This document shows positions 43,583 to 52,421 of a stretch of DNA of 64,000 nucleotides, in pieces. The position numbers and the translations under genes were made by a program. The notes beneath the pieces were generated by a model that ran no database searches, was not told where the DNA came from, and saw only the letters and a list, made by a program, of their open reading frames with translations. How positions within the stretch are numbered: the first letter of the stretch is position 1; each line of letters begins with the position of its first letter. The stretch spans positions 1 through 64,000 of the forward strand of contig CAVIKO010000002.1 in assembly GCA_963643035.1 (NCBI GenBank), given 5' to 3'. Source of the stretch: UMGS1696 sp963643035 (lineage in GTDB: Bacteria > Bacillota > Clostridia > Oscillospirales > CAG-272).

Positions 43583-44787
43583 ACGGCAAACGGCTTCGGA
43601 TATGTGCTCCCGCTTGCGATGGTGTCGTCCGTGATGGTGTGATCGAGGAGGATTTCTTCCTGCGTCAGCATAAAATAATTGTACCATCCCGGTNNNNNNN
43701 NNNGATAATAGCCGCTGTCGTCCGACCAGGTGATGTCTATATGATATGTGCCGGAAGCGAGCTTTACAAGATTCCATGCGTGTGATACGTCATGGGAATC
43801 GCCGGACACCACGCCGCACCACAGATCTGCCAGCCGACAGAGATACGTGTATCCGACCGAGTAGCCTTGACAGATGGAATGACCGCCGAGAAGGGAGCCA
43901 TATGCGTTCGCTACCTGATTGCCGCCCTCGCTCTCGTAGTCGTACATGGTGACAAGGGAAATATAGGCGGCGAGGAAGCGATATTTGTCATACGTTGTCG
44001 CATTCTCCGGAATCGCGTCTATAACCAGACGGCATGTCGCTTCAAATACGGAAATCTCATGGCGCAGTGCGTCCTTGTCCATGTCGGAGGTCATCTCCAC
44101 GTCACTGTTTGCGGGCATAAAATAATATGAGCGCAGAGCTTCCGTCGTGGTGCCGTCCGGGGACATCACATCGATCACGGTGAAGTATATTTCGTATTGG
44201 GGATAGTCCTCATTGACAGCTGCGGCTGCAATAAGCAGATTGTCGAGCGTGTCGTAGCCGTATACATCCGCGCGATAAATGAAATCTTCGATTGCCGCGA
44301 TTTTCGGTACAATTTCGTCATACAGCTTTTTCTGCGCGTCCGTCAATGTGCTGTATGCAAGAGCCGATTCATAGGAGTATGACGCATACGGATTCGAATT
44401 CACGCTCTTTTCCATAGCTGTCTCCATGGGCAGCTGTGCGATTTCCTCTTTGGCAAGCGCAATGAGGGTATCCGTTCGTTCATGTGCCTCGGCAAGGATC
44501 ATCGGATCTACAGTTACGGTATCATTATCCGGCGCACGATTCGCGGCATTGTGGACAAACAGAATGGTCAGAGCGGTGTATCCGGCGAAGAAGAGCGTCA
44601 ACGCGCTGCAAAGCAGAATAAGGAGGATTTTACATACCTTGTGCCGAATCAAAATGGCGGACAGGAGGAGGACGCAGACAGAGATCCCCAGAAAAACAAG
44701 CGATAACCAGAACGGCATACAATATGTGGCGGTATCGATGGAGAATACCGCGCTCCTTTCCGGCAATCCGATGAACAGACATGGCAA
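43573..44787 (-). CDS. Membrane-anchored transglutaminase-like protein (contains assembly gap)
   Basis: A product of about 404 residues with two N-terminal transmembrane segments (about 24-47 and 51-75), then an extracellular region. The core is a transglutaminase-like cysteine protease fold: SICQGYSVGYTYLCR (Cys), SHAWN (His) and HIDITWSDD (Asp) form the triad. Ten undetermined bases fall just after the Asp motif, but the frame continues correctly through PGWYNYFMLTQEEIL on the other side. No clear RBS marks the start at 44787; ATG 44718 is an alternative. In Clostridia such proteins act at the wall, but their substrates are unknown. Confidence 0.78.
   Translation of the reverse strand: MPCLFIGLPERSAVFSIDTATYCMPFWLSLVFLGISVCVLLLSAILIRHKVCKILLILLCSALTLFFAGYTALTILFVHNAANRAPDNDTVTVDPMILAEAHERTDTLIALAKEEIAQLPMETAMEKSVNSNPYASYSYESALAYSTLTDAQKKLYDEIVPKIAAIEDFIYRADVYGYDTLDNLLIAAAAVNEDYPQYEIYFTVIDVMSPDGTTTEALRSYYFMPANSDVEMTSDMDKDALRHEISVFEATCRLVIDAIPENATTYDKYRFLAAYISLVTMYDYESEGGNQVANAYGSLLGGHSICQGYSVGYTYLCRLADLWCGVVSGDSHDVSHAWNLVKLASGTYHIDITWSDDSGYYXXXXPGWYNYFMLTQEEILLDHTITDDTIASGSTYPKPFAVYG
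43694..43703. other. Assembly gap (10 N)
   Basis: Ten N within the transglutaminase-like gene. The flanks share no duplicated sequence, so real bases may be missing here. Confidence 0.98.
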
Positions 44788-44914
44788 AAAAGCCGCACAG
44801 CACCAGATAGCAAATATGATATACAGTATTATATCATGTTCGTACCAAAAAGGAAAGTGCTGTGCGGCATATTTTTATGAGGTTCTGTGTGAAAAGGAGA
44901 ATTGCGTCTGTTGT

Positions 44915-46396
44915 TTATTGATGGAACAGCTTTTTTGTACCGTAAATCGGTTCGCAGGTCAATCGGAGTCCGAGTTTGCGGAAGGTTTCGGTATCCACAT
45001 GCGATACGATCACGGTGGAATGGGCTTCGCAGTTTGTGAGTCGCGGCAGACATTCGAGAGCGCGGCGGGCATTTTCATTGTTGGCGGCGCAAATGGACAG
45101 GGCGATTAAGATTTCGTCCGCGTGGAGCCGCGGATTGTGGCAGCCGAGATGTTCCGTTTTCAGACGGCAGATCGGTTCGATGATGGAGGGTGCAATCAGA
45201 TGGGTTTCGTCCGGAATTCCGGCGTAGACCTTCAGCGCATTCAGAAGTACCGCTGCGGACGCACCCAGAAGATCGGATGTTTTCCCGGTGACAATTGTGC
45301 CGTCCTCCAGTTCAATCGCGGCACAGGGACCGTCTGTTGCGGCAGCTTTATTGAGAGCGGCAGGTACCGTTTTGCGATCGTTCACCGTCAATCCCGCCCG
45401 GTTCATCAAAAGCTCTGCTTTGTAGATCGTATCTACGCCGACTGTACCCTTGGTTTTCTTCACAAGACAGTCGTAGTACCGGCGGATAATCTCCATACCG
45501 GCTGCTTCGGATACCACTTCGTCGTCGTAAATGCAGTAGCCTGCCATATTTACACCCATATCGGTGGGGGATTTGTAGGGACATCTGCCGTAGATTCCCT
45601 CAAAAAGCTGTCGGAGTACCGGGAAGATTTCGATATCGCGGTTGTAGTTGACAGTCGTTTCGCCATATGCCTCCAGATGGAATGGGTCGATCATATTCAC
45701 GTCGCCAAGATCCACGGTTGCGGCTTCATAGGCGATGTTGACCGGATGGGAAATCGAGAGATTCCAGATCGGGAACGTCTCGAATTTTGCGTAACCGGAT
45801 TTCAGCCCGCGCAGATTGTCGTGATACAGCTGAGACAGACAGGTTGCCATTTTCCCGCTGCCGGGTCCGGGTGCTGTGACGACGATGAGGGAGCGTTCCG
45901 TCTCGATATATTCGTTCTTGCCGTATCCGTCTGCGGAAAGGATCGTGCGGATGTTGGTCGGATATCCGGGAATCGGATAGTGCTTGAACACGCGGATGCC
46001 CAACTCACCGAGCCGCTTGATGAATGCGTCTGCGGAGGGCTGCCCGGCGTATTGTGTGATGACGATGCTGCCGACGTACAATCCTCTTTCCCGAAAAGCG
46101 TCCATGAGCCGGAGCGCGTCCATATCGTAGGTGATCCCAAGATCGGCGCGCATTTTGTTTTGTTCGATGGCAGCGGCGGACACAACAATCACAATTTCCG
46201 CCTGTTCTTTGAGCTGCATGAGCATGTTGATCTTGCTGTCGGGACGGAATCCGGGCAGTACTCTGGACGCATGGTAGTCGTCGAAGAGCTTTCCGCCGAA
46301 TTCCAGATACAGTTTGCCGCCGAAATGGGAAATCCGGTCGAGTATTTTTTCCGTTTGCAATCGATTATACTTGTCGTTATCAAACCCGAGCTTCAT
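44915..46396 (-). CDS. DUF1846 domain-containing protein
   Basis: A 493-residue protein matching the DUF1846 family over its full length, found in Bacillota and other anaerobes. Recognisable blocks are GFDNDKYNRLQTEKIL at the start, RVFKHYPIPGYPTNI, VVTAPGPGSGKMATCLSQLYHDN with a P-loop-like GPGSGK, and GVNMAGYCIYDDEVV. Structures exist for the family, but no accepted function. It is monocistronic with its own promoter (46459-46487). It is very probably cytoplasmic. The family call is confident; the biochemical role is unknown. Confidence 0.92.
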   Translation of the reverse strand: MKLGFDNDKYNRLQTEKILDRISHFGGKLYLEFGGKLFDDYHASRVLPGFRPDSKINMLMQLKEQAEIVIVVSAAAIEQNKMRADLGITYDMDALRLMDAFRERGLYVGSIVITQYAGQPSADAFIKRLGELGIRVFKHYPIPGYPTNIRTILSADGYGKNEYIETERSLIVVTAPGPGSGKMATCLSQLYHDNLRGLKSGYAKFETFPIWNLSISHPVNIAYEAATVDLGDVNMIDPFHLEAYGETTVNYNRDIEIFPVLRQLFEGIYGRCPYKSPTDMGVNMAGYCIYDDEVVSEAAGMEIIRRYYDCLVKKTKGTVGVDTIYKAELLMNRAGLTVNDRKTVPAALNKAAATDGPCAAIELEDGTIVTGKTSDLLGASAAVLLNALKVYAGIPDETHLIAPSIIEPICRLKTEHLGCHNPRLHADEILIALSICAANNENARRALECLPRLTNCEAHSTVIVSHVDTETFRKLGLRLTCEPIYGTKKLFHQ

Positions 46397-46458
46397 AAAA
46401 ATTCCTGCCTCTCTTGCCTGTCCAATATCGTATTCCTATAAAAAAACAAATCCACAAT

Positions 46459-46487
46459 ATTATATCGCATCCTGCGGAAAAAGGCAA
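46459..46487 (-). promoter_or_regulatory. Promoter of the DUF1846 gene
   Basis: TTGCCT (46487-46482) and TATAAT (46464-46459) are spaced by 17 bp. Confidence 0.62.
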
Positions 46488-46566
46488 GATTGCAATGAAA
46501 AAACGAGAGACAAAAATTCCCTCGTTTTTTGATGAAATCTTATGAAAACCTCTGAAAAGTGTCCTG

Positions 46567-48714
46567 TCAAAGGGAATGGGCGGTGCGTGCGATTACCTCC
46601 TGCTGCATCGTGGGAGAGAGGCGCGTGAAATAGTCGCTGTAGCCGCCAATACGCACCACAAGATCGGGATAGTTTTCCGGATGAAGTACTGCATCCTGCA
46701 AAACTGCGTTGTCCACCACGTTGACCTGCCATTCAAAGCCGCCGCGTGCAAGATACGTTTTCGCAAGAGAGGCAAGCAGTTCCGCCGCATTGTCGCCGAG
46801 TGTGGAGTGGGAAAACTTCATGTTGACTGCGATCCCACCGATAAACGGGGTGTGTTCCCAGGTGGTGGAGGCGAGCAGAGAGGTGGTTGGACCATCCATT
46901 TCACGTCCCTGCGCCGGACCGGAGCCATCGCCAAGCGGAAATCCGGCGCGTCTGCCATCGGGCGTTGCTCCGGTATGCTTGCCGAATTCATCGTGCATAA
47001 TCCAGCAGAAGAGACTGGGGATCAGCCGTCCGCCCGCATACGGCACCCGTTGATCCGCGCAGATTTCCGACAGCCGTGCGGCAATGCGGGCGACATAGCC
47101 CTCAGGTGTGGTGAATGCATCGTGAGAAAGCACCGTATCGTTGCCGTATTTCGGGAGCGCGTTGATTTTCGCAAGAAGCGTCTCGTGTCCGATGAAATTG
47201 TTGTCGAGCGCGGTGCGAAGTGCGGCAATGCTTACGTTTTTTTCCCGGAACACCAACGTATCCAGAGCGAACAATCCATCCGCGGCGTTGGATAGTCCGA
47301 CAAAAGACGGCATGATCCAGTTGTACCGTGCGCCGCCTTCCTCAATATCTATGCCGTTTTCCAGACAATCGTGGACAAAACAGGAGAGTAGCGGAGAGAG
47401 ACAGTATTTCCGCCGTTCATACCGATACAGCACCTGTTCCTGGCAGTTTGCTGTGATCCGGCGGGCAAGGCGCGCGGCATAACGTTCCCACAAGGATTCC
47501 ATATCGGGATATTCCTGGTCGAGGACGGCGCATAGCTCTCCCGGCAGATTCAGATATGGGCTGGCGACCCACACATTGGAGGCGGCGATCGGGGTGATCT
47601 CCACACAGGTAGAGTGAATGTAGTCCGCCGCTTCCTCTTTGGAAAGTCCGTATGTCCGCAGTCCCTGCTGTATCACATCGTCGCCGAACAGCGCAGGATG
47701 CGAATGCCCCTTTGCGAGAATGGAGCAGGCAGCTTGTATGTCCTCTTCCGGCGTATCTGTACTGCAGCACAGTCCGACCGAGGGATACACAAGACGTACC
47801 TGTTCTACGGCAAGCATCGCCATGCGTGTCAGAGGATTGGAGGTGATCCATCCATTTTTGTCTCTGCCGCCAACCATGTAGCCGCTGGACAGTCCATGCG
47901 GTACGCGGTGGTTGATCTGAATTGCCAGACAGTCGAGGAGGGTTTGCGCTTCCTCTTCCGTGATTCGCCCGGCAGCAATGTCCGCTTCGTAATACGGCAG
48001 CAGATAGCGATCCGGTCTGCCAAGCTGAAATTGGAGCATAGTCATCGTCAGCGGGTTCACGCTGAGACACAGTGTGAGAAACGATACCGACTGGATTGCT
48101 TCGTGAAAGGTGGACGCCGGATTTTTCGGTACACGACGGCAGAGCACTGCGATTTCCCGATATTCCGCCGCCTGTACGGGATCCCCACAGTCCGCGGCAC
48201 GCTGCTCCGCTTCGTTTGCGTAGCGGTCGCTGAACTGTTCCACAGCCGATAGACACATCTGGCACGCACGGTAATAGGCAGCTTTGCGGACGCTCTCCGG
48301 ATCGACAGTCGGATCGGGCAGGGTGTTGATTTTCTCCTCAATGTATGCGCGCACACCGGAGGTTCCCAAGGTGAGCAGTCTGTCATAATCCACTGCCATA
48401 TGGGAATCCTGTCCGACTTGCACATGCTGGAATCCAAGCGTGTACTGCCGGAGTGTTTCCCATTCGCCGGCTTCTTCTGCGGTCAGGGAAGTCTCTGAAG
48501 GTCTGCCGACGATTCGCTCACCTGGCTCGATCTCCACGCCCCATGCGGCAAAAGCATCCCGGAGCGACATCGCATATCGCATACACCCGTCCCCTATCGG
48601 ACGATTGGCGAGATATGCCTTGTAAAAATGATAATAAAACGGCGTGTAGTCGATCTTGGGAAAGACCGCGCTTTCCCGCAGTCGCTCTATCCTTGCTTTG
48701 TCATAACCTGCCAT
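46567..48714 (-). CDS. Glycyl-radical enzyme of the pyruvate formate-lyase superfamily, substrate unknown
   Basis: A 715-residue glycyl-radical enzyme. The active-site cysteine is Cys370 in HSTCVEITP, with Glu372 two residues on. The radical glycine is Gly691 in VVRIGGYSDYF, near the C-terminus. The PFL-type N-terminal domain is present but short, so the protein is smaller than pyruvate formate-lyase (about 750) or the dehydratases (about 790-850). Cys-Val-Glu rather than Cys-Cys rules out pyruvate formate-lyase. The C-x-E pattern fits dehydratase or lyase members such as glycerol, choline or hydroxyproline enzymes, but residues for a specific substrate are not recognised. No activase gene adjoins it. 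Confidence 0.87.
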   Translation of the reverse strand: MAGYDKARIERLRESAVFPKIDYTPFYYHFYKAYLANRPIGDGCMRYAMSLRDAFAAWGVEIEPGERIVGRPSETSLTAEEAGEWETLRQYTLGFQHVQVGQDSHMAVDYDRLLTLGTSGVRAYIEEKINTLPDPTVDPESVRKAAYYRACQMCLSAVEQFSDRYANEAEQRAADCGDPVQAAEYREIAVLCRRVPKNPASTFHEAIQSVSFLTLCLSVNPLTMTMLQFQLGRPDRYLLPYYEADIAAGRITEEEAQTLLDCLAIQINHRVPHGLSSGYMVGGRDKNGWITSNPLTRMAMLAVEQVRLVYPSVGLCCSTDTPEEDIQAACSILAKGHSHPALFGDDVIQQGLRTYGLSKEEAADYIHSTCVEITPIAASNVWVASPYLNLPGELCAVLDQEYPDMESLWERYAARLARRITANCQEQVLYRYERRKYCLSPLLSCFVHDCLENGIDIEEGGARYNWIMPSFVGLSNAADGLFALDTLVFREKNVSIAALRTALDNNFIGHETLLAKINALPKYGNDTVLSHDAFTTPEGYVARIAARLSEICADQRVPYAGGRLIPSLFCWIMHDEFGKHTGATPDGRRAGFPLGDGSGPAQGREMDGPTTSLLASTTWEHTPFIGGIAVNMKFSHSTLGDNAAELLASLAKTYLARGGFEWQVNVVDNAVLQDAVLHPENYPDLVVRIGGYSDYFTRLSPTMQQEVIARTAHSL

Positions 48715-48861
48715 AATACACTCTCCTGCGAATACACTATACCATCAGGCTTGTGGCATATAACTGTGATGGCTACAATGCATCCTGAAATATGTATGAA
48801 AGATTTCTGTGTAGATAGGATACCACAACCCATGCCGTTCGTCAAGTGTTTTATGCAATTT

Positions 48862-50247
48862 TTATTTTGCGCGCAGTTCCCGACGTACCCGGACAATGAC
48901 AACAACACTGAGAATAAAAGTCAATATATCTGCAACCGCCATAAACCAGAGCATACCGTATAGTCCGAACCAGATGGATAACAGCAGCACAAGCCCTACG
49001 CCCATGCCGACTTCCCGGAGCATCGATAATCCTGCAGACGTCCATGCCTTTCCGAGCGATTGGAGAAAGATAAACGTTCCCTTGTTCACACAAGCCAGAG
49101 CTGTGGTCGATAAGAAAAGACGGATGCAGAGTATCGCAAAATCGGTATAATAGGAGCTTTCGTTTTTCGCGCCGAAGATGGCGATGAGCGGACGCGGAAA
49201 ACAGTCAAAGAGGAGTGTCGCGCACAGACCGATTCCGAATTCCGCGCAAAGCAGCTCCATCATCAACCGCAACACACGTTCCTGTCTTTCTGCGCCAAGG
49301 TTGTACCCGACGATGGGAATGGCACCTGCGGAGAGTCCGACGGAGATGGACATGACGATTTGAAAAAACTTCATGACAATTCCCACAACAGCGGTTGGAA
49401 TCTGTGCGTATGCCTCTTGACTGAATATGGGATCAAGCGCACCGTATTTTTGGCACATATTAAGTACCGCCGCCATGGAAAGCACAATCGAAACCTGTGA
49501 AAGAAAGCTCGTCATGCCGAGAGAAGCGATACGTCCGATGTTACCGTGAAAAACCGTAAACGCGTCGCGTGTCAGCGGGGTGGTTTTCATTCGGGTGATG
49601 TACCAGAGTGAGAGGATGGCGGAGACGATCTGTCCGATCACCGTGGCAATTGCGGCTCCCTTCATGCCCATGCGGAGCGGAAAGATGAAAATCGGATCCA
49701 ATACACAGTTGGTCAGTGCACCGGCAAGAAGGGATGCCATGGCAAAGCGCGGACTGCCATCGGAACGGATGACGGGATTGAGTCCCTGCCCAAACATATA
49801 AAACGGGATGCCAAGGGAAATCCAGAAAAAATATTCTTTCGACAGCGCAAACGTTTCGTCATTTACACGTGCGCCAAATGCTGTCAGAATCGGTTCGTCA
49901 AAACACAAATAACAGACGGTCAACACCACGCTGGCGAAGAGGATCCAGAGGATTGAAGTACCTACACCGCGTTGTGCATCCGCATCCTTACCCGCGCCGA
50001 GCCGAATGCTCACAAATGCGCAGCAACCATCCCCCAGCATGGTGGCGATGGCGAGAGCAATGACGGTGAGTGGAAATACCACGGAATTGGCGGCATTGCC
50101 ATAGGAACCGAGGTACGACGCATTGGCAATAAATATCTGATCGACGATGTTGTACAATGCGCCGACCAGCAGTGATATGACGCAAGGCAGACTGTATTGC
50201 AGCAGGAGCCGCCCGGTTTTTTCGGTGAGCAGTTTGTTTTCTTCCAT
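48862..50247 (-). CDS. MATE family efflux transporter
   Basis: A 461-residue membrane protein with about 12 hydrophobic segments in two halves, of the NorM/MepA/DinF superfamily. It exports drugs or metabolites using sodium or proton gradients. The start MEENKLLTEKTGRLLLQYSLPCVISLLVGALYNIVDQIFIA and the repeat-half GLSAGAIPIVGYNLGAER are characteristic of Clostridial MATE pumps. The RBS is AGAAAGG. A leader of about 138 nt with an intrinsic terminator and a short upstream ORF precedes it, suggesting attenuation control. The substrate is unknown. Confidence 0.9.
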   Translation of the reverse strand: MEENKLLTEKTGRLLLQYSLPCVISLLVGALYNIVDQIFIANASYLGSYGNAANSVVFPLTVIALAIATMLGDGCCAFVSIRLGAGKDADAQRGVGTSILWILFASVVLTVCYLCFDEPILTAFGARVNDETFALSKEYFFWISLGIPFYMFGQGLNPVIRSDGSPRFAMASLLAGALTNCVLDPIFIFPLRMGMKGAAIATVIGQIVSAILSLWYITRMKTTPLTRDAFTVFHGNIGRIASLGMTSFLSQVSIVLSMAAVLNMCQKYGALDPIFSQEAYAQIPTAVVGIVMKFFQIVMSISVGLSAGAIPIVGYNLGAERQERVLRLMMELLCAEFGIGLCATLLFDCFPRPLIAIFGAKNESSYYTDFAILCIRLFLSTTALACVNKGTFIFLQSLGKAWTSAGLSMLREVGMGVGLVLLLSIWFGLYGMLWFMAVADILTFILSVVVIVRVRRELRAK

Positions 50248-50283
50248 AAATATACCTTTCTATGGGTGCCGCACAAACAAAAA

Positions 50284-50343
50284 GACTGCGTAAGTCCCAA
50301 AGATATACAGATAAATCTGTATCCGCTCTGGACTTACGCAGTC
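50284..50343 (-). terminator. Terminator-type hairpin in the MATE leader
   Basis: On the minus strand GACTGCGTAAGTCC (50343-50330) pairs perfectly with 50297-50284, and TTTTTGTTTG follows. An inner ATACAGA/TCTGTAT hairpin lies in the loop. It sits between the MATE promoter (50391-50419) and start codon, and also downstream of the paaK operon. Confidence 0.72.
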
Positions 50344-50384
50344 GTTGTGCCGCACGATGGATAATGAATGCGGGAATATCCCAT
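50334..50384 (-). CDS. Candidate 16-codon upstream ORF in the MATE leader
   Basis: ATG at 50384 opens MGYSRIHYPSCGTTTA. Its TAA stop (50336-50334) falls within the 5' arm of the terminator hairpin. The ATG coincides with the expected transcription start, so it would be leaderless or nearly so. A ribosome stalled in it would block hairpin formation. This is inferred from position only; short ORFs also arise by chance. Confidence 0.35.
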   Translation of the reverse strand: MGYSRIHYPSCGTTTA

Positions 50385-50390
50385 TACTCC

Positions 50391-50419
50391 ATTATAACAC
50401 GGTGGAACGGAAAACGCAA
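50391..50419 (-). promoter_or_regulatory. Promoter of the MATE gene leader
   Basis: TTGCGT (50419-50414) and a perfect TATAAT (50396-50391) are spaced by 17 bp, placing transcription start near 50384. Confidence 0.65.
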
Positions 50420-50483
50420 AGGGAAATTTTACTGAAAATTCGGATGTGTCTGCCGGAAATCTCCATGGAAAACGTACATGCCG

Positions 50484-51737
50484 TTAATACCGATTGTCGA
50501 AAATCCGTGTGGATTTCTTTTCACTGCGCGGCAATTCTCCGAGTGCGACCGCCTTGGGTTCGATGAGCAGTCCGACGCGCAGCTTGAACACATCGCGCAC
50601 CGCTTTTTCAATCAGTGGCAAATCCACGCCCTCGTTTGTCTCAAAGAACAGCGTCATAATGTCCCTGCCGTTCATGTGGTCGATCATCACCTGGTATTCG
50701 CTGCTCACGCCGTCTACCTCGCGCAGTACATCCTCCACCTGACCGGGATAGATGTTCACGCCTTTAACCTTTACCATATCGTCGCTTCTGCCAATGATCC
50801 GGTCGATGCGCGGGAAGGGAAGACCGCAAGCGCATTTATCCGGAACGATCCGCGACAGATCGTGCGTCCGGTATCGGATGAGCGGTGCGCCTTCCTTGCG
50901 GAGCGTAGTGATGACAATTTCACCCGTTTCACCGTCCGGCAGCACCTCCCCTGTTTTCGGATCGATGATCTCAAGGTAGATGTAGTCGTCCCAATAGTGC
51001 ATCGGACCGTCCTTTGCGCAGTTGATGCCGATCCCGGGTCCATAGATTTCCGTCAGCCCGTAAATATCGTACAGTTCCACGCCAAGCTCACGTGCGATCC
51101 GATCGCGCATTTTGTCACCCCACCGTTCGGAGCCGATCACGCCCTTTTTCAGATGAATCTGATCCCCGATCCCGCGCCGAGCGATTTCCTCCGCCAAGAG
51201 CAGCGCGTAGGACGAGGTGGCACAAAGTACGGTACTCTTCAGATCCACCATCATTTTGAGCTGCTTATCCGTATTGCCCGGTCCCATCGGGATCGCCATT
51301 GCGCCGAGCTTTTCACAGCCAAGCTGAAACCCAATACCTGCCGTCCATAATCCGTAGCCGGGTGTAATGTGGATTCGGTCGGCCGGAGTGATCCCGGCGA
51401 CACGATAGCACCGTGCGAACATTTCCGCCCAGTCGTCCACGTCCCGCTTCGTATAGGGGATGATGATCGGCGTACCCGTGGTACCCGAGGAGGAATGGAT
51501 GCGTACGATTTCCGTGTCCGGCACTGCCTGTACACCCAGTGGATACACATCGCGCAGCTCCGCTTTTTCCGTGAACGGCAGAGCAGCGAACGCATCCGGT
51601 GTGGTGATGGAATCGGGATCCAGGCCGGCGAGTTTTTTTTGATAGAGCGGAGTCCCGAAGTCGAGAATCCGGTGCAGNNNNNNNNNNCGGTGCAGCTGTG
51701 TGCGTATCTGAGAAAGCTGTGTTTCGTTGATTTTCAT
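50484..51737 (-). CDS. paaK: Phenylacetate--CoA ligase family protein (assembly gap near the N-terminus)
   Basis: An adenylate-forming ligase of the PaaK type, activating phenylacetate or a related aryl acid to its CoA thioester. The AMP-binding loop HSSSGTTGTP, then YGLWTAGIGFQLGCEKLGA, ELYDIYGLTEIYGPG (core TE motif) and KVKGVNIYPGQVEDVL in the C-terminal domain are clear. After removal of the artefact the product is about 411 residues, near the usual length. The gap splits the N-terminal helix into LH-XXXX-LH. It is last in an operon with a ROK kinase and a SIS isomerase, an unexpected pairing. In gut anaerobes PaaK often serves indolepyruvate/phenylpyruvate oxidation. Confidence 0.9.
   Translation of the reverse strand: MKINETQLSQIRTQLHXXXXLHRILDFGTPLYQKKLAGLDPDSITTPDAFAALPFTEKAELRDVYPLGVQAVPDTEIVRIHSSSGTTGTPIIIPYTKRDVDDWAEMFARCYRVAGITPADRIHITPGYGLWTAGIGFQLGCEKLGAMAIPMGPGNTDKQLKMMVDLKSTVLCATSSYALLLAEEIARRGIGDQIHLKKGVIGSERWGDKMRDRIARELGVELYDIYGLTEIYGPGIGINCAKDGPMHYWDDYIYLEIIDPKTGEVLPDGETGEIVITTLRKEGAPLIRYRTHDLSRIVPDKCACGLPFPRIDRIIGRSDDMVKVKGVNIYPGQVEDVLREVDGVSSEYQVMIDHMNGRDIMTLFFETNEGVDLPLIEKAVRDVFKLRVGLLIEPKAVALGELPRSEKKSTRIFDNRY
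51678..51687. other. Assembly gap (10 N), probably a false gap
   Basis: CGGTGCAG stands on both sides (51670-51677 and 51688-51695). Removing one copy plus the N run takes out exactly 18 nt and restores the normal PaaK N-terminus. Confidence 0.93.
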
Positions 51738-51767
51738 ATATGGATGCTCCTCTGTGTGGGATGATGT

Positions 51768-52409
51768 TTATTTTTCGCCGATCGTGCCGAACGCTTCTTC
51801 CTCCAGTGCGGCACAGAGCCAATGATAGACCGGCAGATGCAGTTCCTGTACCTTATACGTTTCCGTTTCCGGCACGCGGATTGTTACATCGCATACGGCG
51901 GATAACGCGGACTCTCCTGCTCCGGTCAGTCCGATCGTGTATAATCCGCGTGCGTGTGCGACTTTGGCGGCGTAGGCGACGTTTTTCGCGTTTCCGGAGG
52001 TGGAGATACCCATAAAGAGATCGCCCGGTTTGCCATAGCCGTATACTTGCTCAGCGTAGCACAGCTCCGGCGGCGCGTCGTTGCACCATGCCGTGGAAAG
52101 AGCGGTGTGCGATACCAGTGCGATTGCCGGAATTCCGCCCTGCAGATGATTCACGACAAATGTGTCGTCCGGGTACAGGGAGAGAAACGTTTCTTTGTCC
52201 CGGTCTGTCATCGCCCTCTTCAGGAGGAAACCCTTCATCAGTTCACCGACGATATGCTCACAGTCCGCCGCGCTCCCCCCGTTTCCGCAGAACAGAAATT
52301 TTCCGCCGCCATGATACGTTTTTTCCCATAAGTCCAAGGCGGCAATCAATGCTTCCCTGCATGGTGCAAGAGAGGGGTAGCGTGTAAACAGCTCTGTAAT
52401 TGTTTCCAT
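51768..52409 (-). CDS. SIS-domain sugar phosphate isomerase (GmhA-like)
   Basis: A 213-residue SIS-domain protein of the GmhA type, sedoheptulose-7-phosphate isomerase or a related phosphosugar isomerase. Motifs FLFCGNGGSAADCEHIVGEL and LFMGISTSGNAKNV mark the phosphosugar site, and VQELHLPVYHWLC closes the fold. It sits 12 bp after the ROK kinase gene and 30 bp before paaK, indicating one transcript. GmhA starts heptose synthesis, but no other heptose genes are present, so a different sugar phosphate is possible. The fold is certain; the substrate is not. Confidence 0.85.
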   Translation of the reverse strand: METITELFTRYPSLAPCREALIAALDLWEKTYHGGGKFLFCGNGGSAADCEHIVGELMKGFLLKRAMTDRDKETFLSLYPDDTFVVNHLQGGIPAIALVSHTALSTAWCNDAPPELCYAEQVYGYGKPGDLFMGISTSGNAKNVAYAAKVAHARGLYTIGLTGAGESALSAVCDVTIRVPETETYKVQELHLPVYHWLCAALEEEAFGTIGEK

Positions 52410-52421
52410 ATGTCAGCTCCT

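Noticed and set aside
50284..50343. Known riboswitch class in front of the MATE gene
   Set aside because: The space before the terminator is too short for, and lacks the conserved motifs of, guanidine or other efflux-linked riboswitches that I know. A ribosome-mediated attenuator fits better.
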